This document shows positions 5,704-7,733 of a stretch of 7,733 nucleotides of DNA, piece by piece. The stretch covers positions 1-7,733 of the forward strand of contig CALDSL010000239.1 in NCBI GenBank assembly GCA_937920255.1, written 5' to 3'. Each line of letters starts with the position of its first letter. The first letter of the stretch is position 1. A program made the position numbers and the translations under genes. A model generated the notes under the pieces. That model searched no databases. It saw nothing but the letters and a program-made list of their open reading frames with translations, and had not been told where the DNA came from. The DNA comes from an uncultured Anaerolineaceae bacterium. GTDB taxonomy: Bacteria > Chloroflexota > Anaerolineae > Anaerolineales > Anaerolineaceae.

Positions 5704-5830
5704 ATTCTCGTTCCCACGCTCTGCGTGGGAACCATCCGCAGCCGCTCCGCGGCCGGATGGTGGTCTCAAGCCGTGGCGGCGCGGAGCGCCTTGCCAAAGG
5801 CGTTCCCACGCAGAGCGTGGGAACCAGAAT
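5704..5830. repeat. 127-bp palindromic (MITE-like) element, copy C2
   Basis: The terminal inverted repeats are 29 bases with one mismatch (5704-5732 and 5802-5830), running from ATTCTCGTTCCC to GGGAACCAGAAT. Each terminus is itself a perfect hairpin: GTTCCCACGC and GCGTGGGAAC around TCT on the left and AGA on the right. Internally CGCTCCGCG (5743-5751) pairs with CGCGGAGCG (5780-5788), and CGCCTT (5787-5792) can pair with AAGGCG (5797-5802). It starts 27 bases after the Imm5-like stop codon. It is better preserved than copy C1, suggesting a younger insertion. Confidence 0.85.
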
Positions 5831-5840
5831 ATAAAAACGC

Positions 5841-5890
5841 TCTATTCGTGATATTCGCTTGTATTCGGCTTTTATTCGTGATGTGTTTTT
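5841..5890 (+). repeat. Repeat family B, copy B3
   Basis: It differs from B2 at one of 50 positions. It follows copy C2 by 10 bases and ends 14 bases before the -35 box of the next gene, so it lies at the boundary of that promoter. Confidence 0.85.
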
Positions 5891-5904
5891 GCTCTTTCCC
5901 CCCC

Positions 5905-5933
5905 TTGACAATATAGAACATATATTCTATACT
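5905..5933 (+). promoter_or_regulatory. Near-consensus sigma-70 promoter
   Basis: A perfect TTGACA (5905-5910) and TATACT (5928-5933, five of six) are separated by the ideal 17 bases. Transcription would begin near 5940, about 37 bases before the ATG at 5977. It is the strongest promoter in the window and its spacer carries a dyad operator. Confidence 0.85.
5912..5931. promoter_or_regulatory. LexA-like dyad operator within the promoter spacer
   Basis: TAGAACATATATTCTA (5914-5929) is a near-perfect inverted repeat, with AGAAC facing ATTCT, occupying the spacer and touching the -10 box. It resembles the Gram-positive type SOS box, GAAC-N4-GTTC, with A in place of G in the right half. A bound repressor would block polymerase directly. 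Assignment to LexA is inference; any dimeric repressor would fit the geometry. Confidence 0.5.
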
Positions 5934-5960
5934 GTACCCGCACGGAATCCCATTCTTCTC

Positions 5961-5967
5961 GAAAGGA
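5961..5967 (+). promoter_or_regulatory. Ribosome binding site of the GGQPGNKNA protein
   Basis: GAAAGGA ends 9 bases before the ATG at 5977. A second in-frame ATG at 5986 would be 18 bases away, so 5977 is preferred. Confidence 0.65.
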
Positions 5968-5976
5968 CAAACCCAT

Positions 5977-6477
5977 ATGCCCACCATGCACCCGCAGCAG
6001 CGCCGGCGCGGCGGCCAGCCCGGCAATAAAAACGCATCCAAAGCCGACTTCTACGCCGCCAACCTGACCCCCGAAGAACTGGCCGATCTGCGCGTCAAAG
6101 AGACCGGGCTGCTCGCCGAAGAGATCGCCGTCATGCGCGTCCTCATCCGCCGCGTGCTGGCCTACTGCTACGACGGCCACTCCAGCCTCGGCAACACCCT
6201 CGACATCATGCGCGCCGTCACCGATTCGTCTCTCGCCCTGGCCAAAATCATCCAGATCAACCACAAAGTCCAGCCCGAAGAAGACAAAGACGCCATCCTG
6301 CGCATCCTCACCGAGAAGATGCTGCGCCAGGAAGCCGAACAGACCGCCGCGGCAGGGGAGGGGGAACCCCAGCCGGCCGCCCAACCCGCCGATGACGACG
6401 ACCCCATCGAAATCCCTACCCCCTACGGCCCCCTGCGCATCCCGCGCCTGCACTTCGACGAAAACGAAGCCGAATAA
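5977..6477 (+). CDS. Hypothetical protein with GGQPGNKNA N-terminus (terminase-small-subunit-like start)
   Basis: A 166-residue protein. The basic N-terminus QQRRRGGQPGNKNASKADFY (7-26) followed by LTPEEL resembles the G-x-P-x-GN-x-NAxKHG motif seen at the start of phage small terminase-like and other presumed DNA-binding proteins. Two amphipathic helices follow (about 42-65, LLAEEIAVMRVLIRRVLAY, and 74-97, TLDIMRAVTDSSLALAKIIQ), then a charged helix (101-122), an Ala/Pro/Gln linker and an acidic tail with DDDDPIEIP. No catalytic motif is visible and no phage genes are nearby, so a packaging role is unlikely here. A strong promoter with a dyad operator implies tight regulation, possibly by DNA damage. 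The gene is convergent with the sugar permease across a structured gap. Confidence 0.78.
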   Translation: MPTMHPQQRRRGGQPGNKNASKADFYAANLTPEELADLRVKETGLLAEEIAVMRVLIRRVLAYCYDGHSSLGNTLDIMRAVTDSSLALAKIIQINHKVQPEEDKDAILRILTEKMLRQEAEQTAAAGEGEPQPAAQPADDDDPIEIPTPYGPLRIPRLHFDENEAE

Positions 6478-6593
6478 CCCCCCTCCAACCTCCCCCCAAA
6501 ACAAAGAACAGTTTTGGAGGGAGGCTAAAGCCTCCCTCCAGATGCGTTCTTCAGCATCTGGGTACAACCCTGTGGGGGGAGGTTGGAGGGGGG
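6478..6593. terminator. Nested stem-loops between convergent genes (possible bidirectional terminator)
   Basis: Outer arms of 20 bases (6478-6497 and 6574-6593) are perfect reverse complements of C- and G-rich sequence with a TCCAACC/GGTTGGA centre. Inside are two hairpins. One has an 11-bp perfect stem (TGGAGGGAGGC at 6515-6525 with its complement 6530-6540, loop TAAA). The other is CAGATGC (6539-6545) with GCATCTG (6554-6560). A rival pairing, 6490-6502 with 6511-6523, is also possible with one mismatch. The left arm starts right after the stop codon of the plus-strand gene, and the right arm ends 16 bases from the stop of the minus-strand gene. There is no U-tract. Confidence 0.65.
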
Positions 6594-6609
6594 TGGGGGG
6601 TGGGTCAAA

Positions 6610-7733
6610 TTACCCCTTCACCGCGCCCGCCAGCATCCCGCGCACAAAGTAGCGCTGGAACGCGAAGAACACAATCATCGGTAGGATCATCGAAATAAAC
6701 GCCGAGGCCGTCAGCAGATGCCACCCCGCGCCGATCGACGTGACCATGTTGCTGATCTGGTACGTCATCACCGGCCGGTTGCCGCCCAGGAACACCAGCG
6801 CCACCAGCAGGTCATTCCACACCCATAGGAACTGGAAAATCGCCAGCGCCGCCACCGCCGGCAGCGCCAGCGGGATGGCCAGTTTGGTGAACGCCGTCCA
6901 GTGGCTCGCCCCGTCCAGGTACGCCGATTCGAATAAATCGCGTGGCAGCGCCCCCAGGAAGTTGCGCATCAGGTAGATCGCGTAAGGCATCCCAAACCCG
7001 GTGTGGAACAGCCACACCCCCAGGAACTGCCCGTTCAGTCCCAACTGCGCATAGATGCGCGAGATCGGCACCAGCGTCATCTGCAGCGGAACCACCTGCA
7101 GCGCCACCAGAATGGCAAACATCACCTGCCGCCCGCGGAAGTCGAACCACGCGAACGAATACGCCGCCAGCGCCGCGAACAAAATCGGCAGCACCGTGGC
7201 CGGCAGGGTCACGATCAGGCTGTTGACGAACGCCCGCCCCATCCCGCGCGGGTTGAGCAGGTCGGCCGCCGAGCAGCGGATGTCGGCCGTATTGGTCCCG
7301 TCGGCGCACACCGCTCGGTACGAGCGCGTCCCGCGGTAGCCCATCAGCGCATCGATATAGTTGTCAATCGTAAAACGCGCCGCCGCTTCCTGCCCGGCCA
7401 GCACGTCCATGTGCGCGGCGATATCCGCCGCCTCCTGCGCGCTGGGGTATTCCCCGCCCGGAATGTGCGGGCTGCCGTCTGGCAGCGGCCGGCGCAGCAT
7501 CGCCAGCAGTTGCAGCGAGCGCGGGTAGGGGTCCGTCACTTCCGGGTTGCTCAGGTCGGCCTGCGCAATTGCGTCGCCGCCCGCCCCATGGCACTCCGCG
7601 CAATACTGGTTGTACGGCGGCGAGCCCACCACCGCCGGCGTGAACACCGTCCACCACCCGGTGGTGTTGATGTCCTGCGGCGGCCGGAACGATGAGATAA
7701 ACAGCCCCAGCGTGGGCACAATCCAGATCAGCG
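6610..7733 (-). CDS. MalG-type carbohydrate ABC permease with inserted cytochrome-c-like (CAECH) domain; 5' end outside window
   Basis: The frame is open to the right edge. Upstream of the GTG at 7719 it still reads LIWI, continuing the family's first helix (LIWIVPTLGLFISSFRP), so that GTG is internal. Numbered from it, helices 2-6 lie near 165-190, 198-222, 230-252, 285-312 and 335-356. The EAA loop that docks on the ATPase is E264SAYLDGASHWTAFTKLAIP. These mark a CUT1 sugar importer inner-membrane subunit, partner of a MalF-type permease, a binding protein and an ATPase, all outside the window. Between WWTVF (22-26) and the usual FTIDNY (116-121) sits an insert of about 90 residues with C40-A-E-C-H44-G, a heme c attachment motif, followed by a cytochrome-like helix SAQEAADIAAHM (93-104). 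A second insert (about 126-158) holds C138 and C149. CUT1 permeases usually have about 280 residues; this has over 370. The loop is extracytoplasmic, matching heme c biogenesis. Heme attachment is predicted, not shown. Confidence 0.88.
   Translation of the reverse strand, partial: LIWIVPTLGLFISSFRPPQDINTTGWWTVFTPAVVGSPPYNQYCAECHGAGGDAIAQADLSNPEVTDPYPRSLQLLAMLRRPLPDGSPHIPGGEYPSAQEAADIAAHMDVLAGQEAAARFTIDNYIDALMGYRGTRSYRAVCADGTNTADIRCSAADLLNPRGMGRAFVNSLIVTLPATVLPILFAALAAYSFAWFDFRGRQVMFAILVALQVVPLQMTLVPISRIYAQLGLNGQFLGVWLFHTGFGMPYAIYLMRNFLGALPRDLFESAYLDGASHWTAFTKLAIPLALPAVAALAIFQFLWVWNDLLVALVFLGGNRPVMTYQISNMVTSIGAGWHLLTASAFISMILPMIVFFAFQRYFVRGMLAGAVKG
7375..7644 (-). other. Cytochrome-c-like insert encoded within the permease
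   Basis: This segment encodes roughly residues 26-115 of the permease fragment. The CxxCH codons are at 7588-7602. Local features are YNQYCAECHGAGGDA, then DLSNPE, and a terminal SAQEAADIAAHMDVLAG, the layout of a small class I cytochrome c. At the place where such domains usually have the axial methionine (xMP), it reads SPHIPGG; M74, H85 and M104 are candidate ligands. Flanking permease motifs are intact and in frame. Confidence 0.75.

Noticed and set aside
5218..5769. 183-residue minus-strand ORF over the Imm5-like gene
   Set aside because: It runs through two different repeat elements and has no motifs; the plus-strand frame matches a known family at both ends.
5120..5890. CRISPR-like array from the B repeats
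   Set aside because: Only three copies, far apart and without regular spacers or cas genes; the internal ATTCG periodicity is within one repeat unit.
5977..6477. Prophage terminase small subunit
   Set aside because: Only the N-terminal basic motif resembles such proteins; no large terminase, portal or other phage gene is near.
5872..6567. 231-residue minus-strand ORF over the GGQPGNKNA gene
   Set aside because: It is Gly/Val/Phe-rich low-complexity translation, covers the promoter and hairpin, and has no recognisable domain. The plus strand has a promoter, ribosome binding site and motif.
7588..7602. CAECH as a chance CxxCH in a permease
   Set aside because: Chance was considered, but the motif is followed by G-A-G-G, lies in an insert absent from typical permeases, and is followed by a cytochrome-like terminal helix.

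Overview
The window is a moderately GC-rich bacterial segment with no RNA genes and no CRISPR array. It resembles an environmental Chloroflexota (Anaerolineae-like) chromosome. That guess rests on the style of the MalG-type sugar permease, a GGQPGNKNA-type small protein, an orphan Imm5-like protein, and intergenic spaces filled with short interspersed repeats. It is an inference from remembered families; no search was run.

Layout, left to right. (1) Bases 1-768 hold the C-terminal part of a DUF262/HNH nuclease-type protein, cut by the left edge; its base composition looks less GC-rich than the rest. (2) Bases 820-1497 encode an unrecognised two-helix membrane protein with two distant CxxC knuckles. 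(3) Bases 1498-1754 are a repeat-filled gap. (4) Bases 1755-2477 encode a rhomboid protease with an intact Ser/His dyad. (5) Bases 2568-2939 encode a small cysteine-containing protein of unknown function, behind a promoter that partly consists of a repeat fragment. (6) Bases 2940-3315 are a second repeat gap with a long inverted repeat. (7) Bases 3316-4257 encode a cation diffusion facilitator (CDF) metal exporter. (8) Bases 4338-4967 encode a DUF998 membrane protein. (9) Bases 4968-5346 hold a 127-bp palindromic element, an ATTCG-type repeat and a large imperfect inverted repeat. (10) Bases 5347-5676 encode a short Imm5-like protein that seems to lack its middle. (11) Bases 5677-5904 hold second copies of the 127-bp element and the ATTCG repeat. 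(12) Bases 5977-6477 encode a small basic/acidic protein behind a near-consensus sigma-70 promoter overlapping a LexA-like dyad. (13) Bases 6478-6609 are a nested hairpin between convergent genes. (14) From 7733 down to 6610 on the minus strand lies a MalG-type carbohydrate ABC permease, cut by the right edge.

The most unusual object is that permease. Its first extracytoplasmic loop, normally short, carries an insert of about 90 residues with a CAECH heme-c attachment motif and cytochrome-c-like flanks, followed by a second insert with two cysteines. A predicted covalent heme on a sugar importer is not a standard arrangement. The topology puts the motif on the outer face of the membrane, where cytochrome c maturation takes place.

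The genes do not form one evident pathway. Most look like independent units, each followed by repeat modules. Three repeat families (here called A, B and C) recur in mosaic combinations immediately downstream of stop codons, where they may act as terminators, 3' stabilisers or promoter donors.
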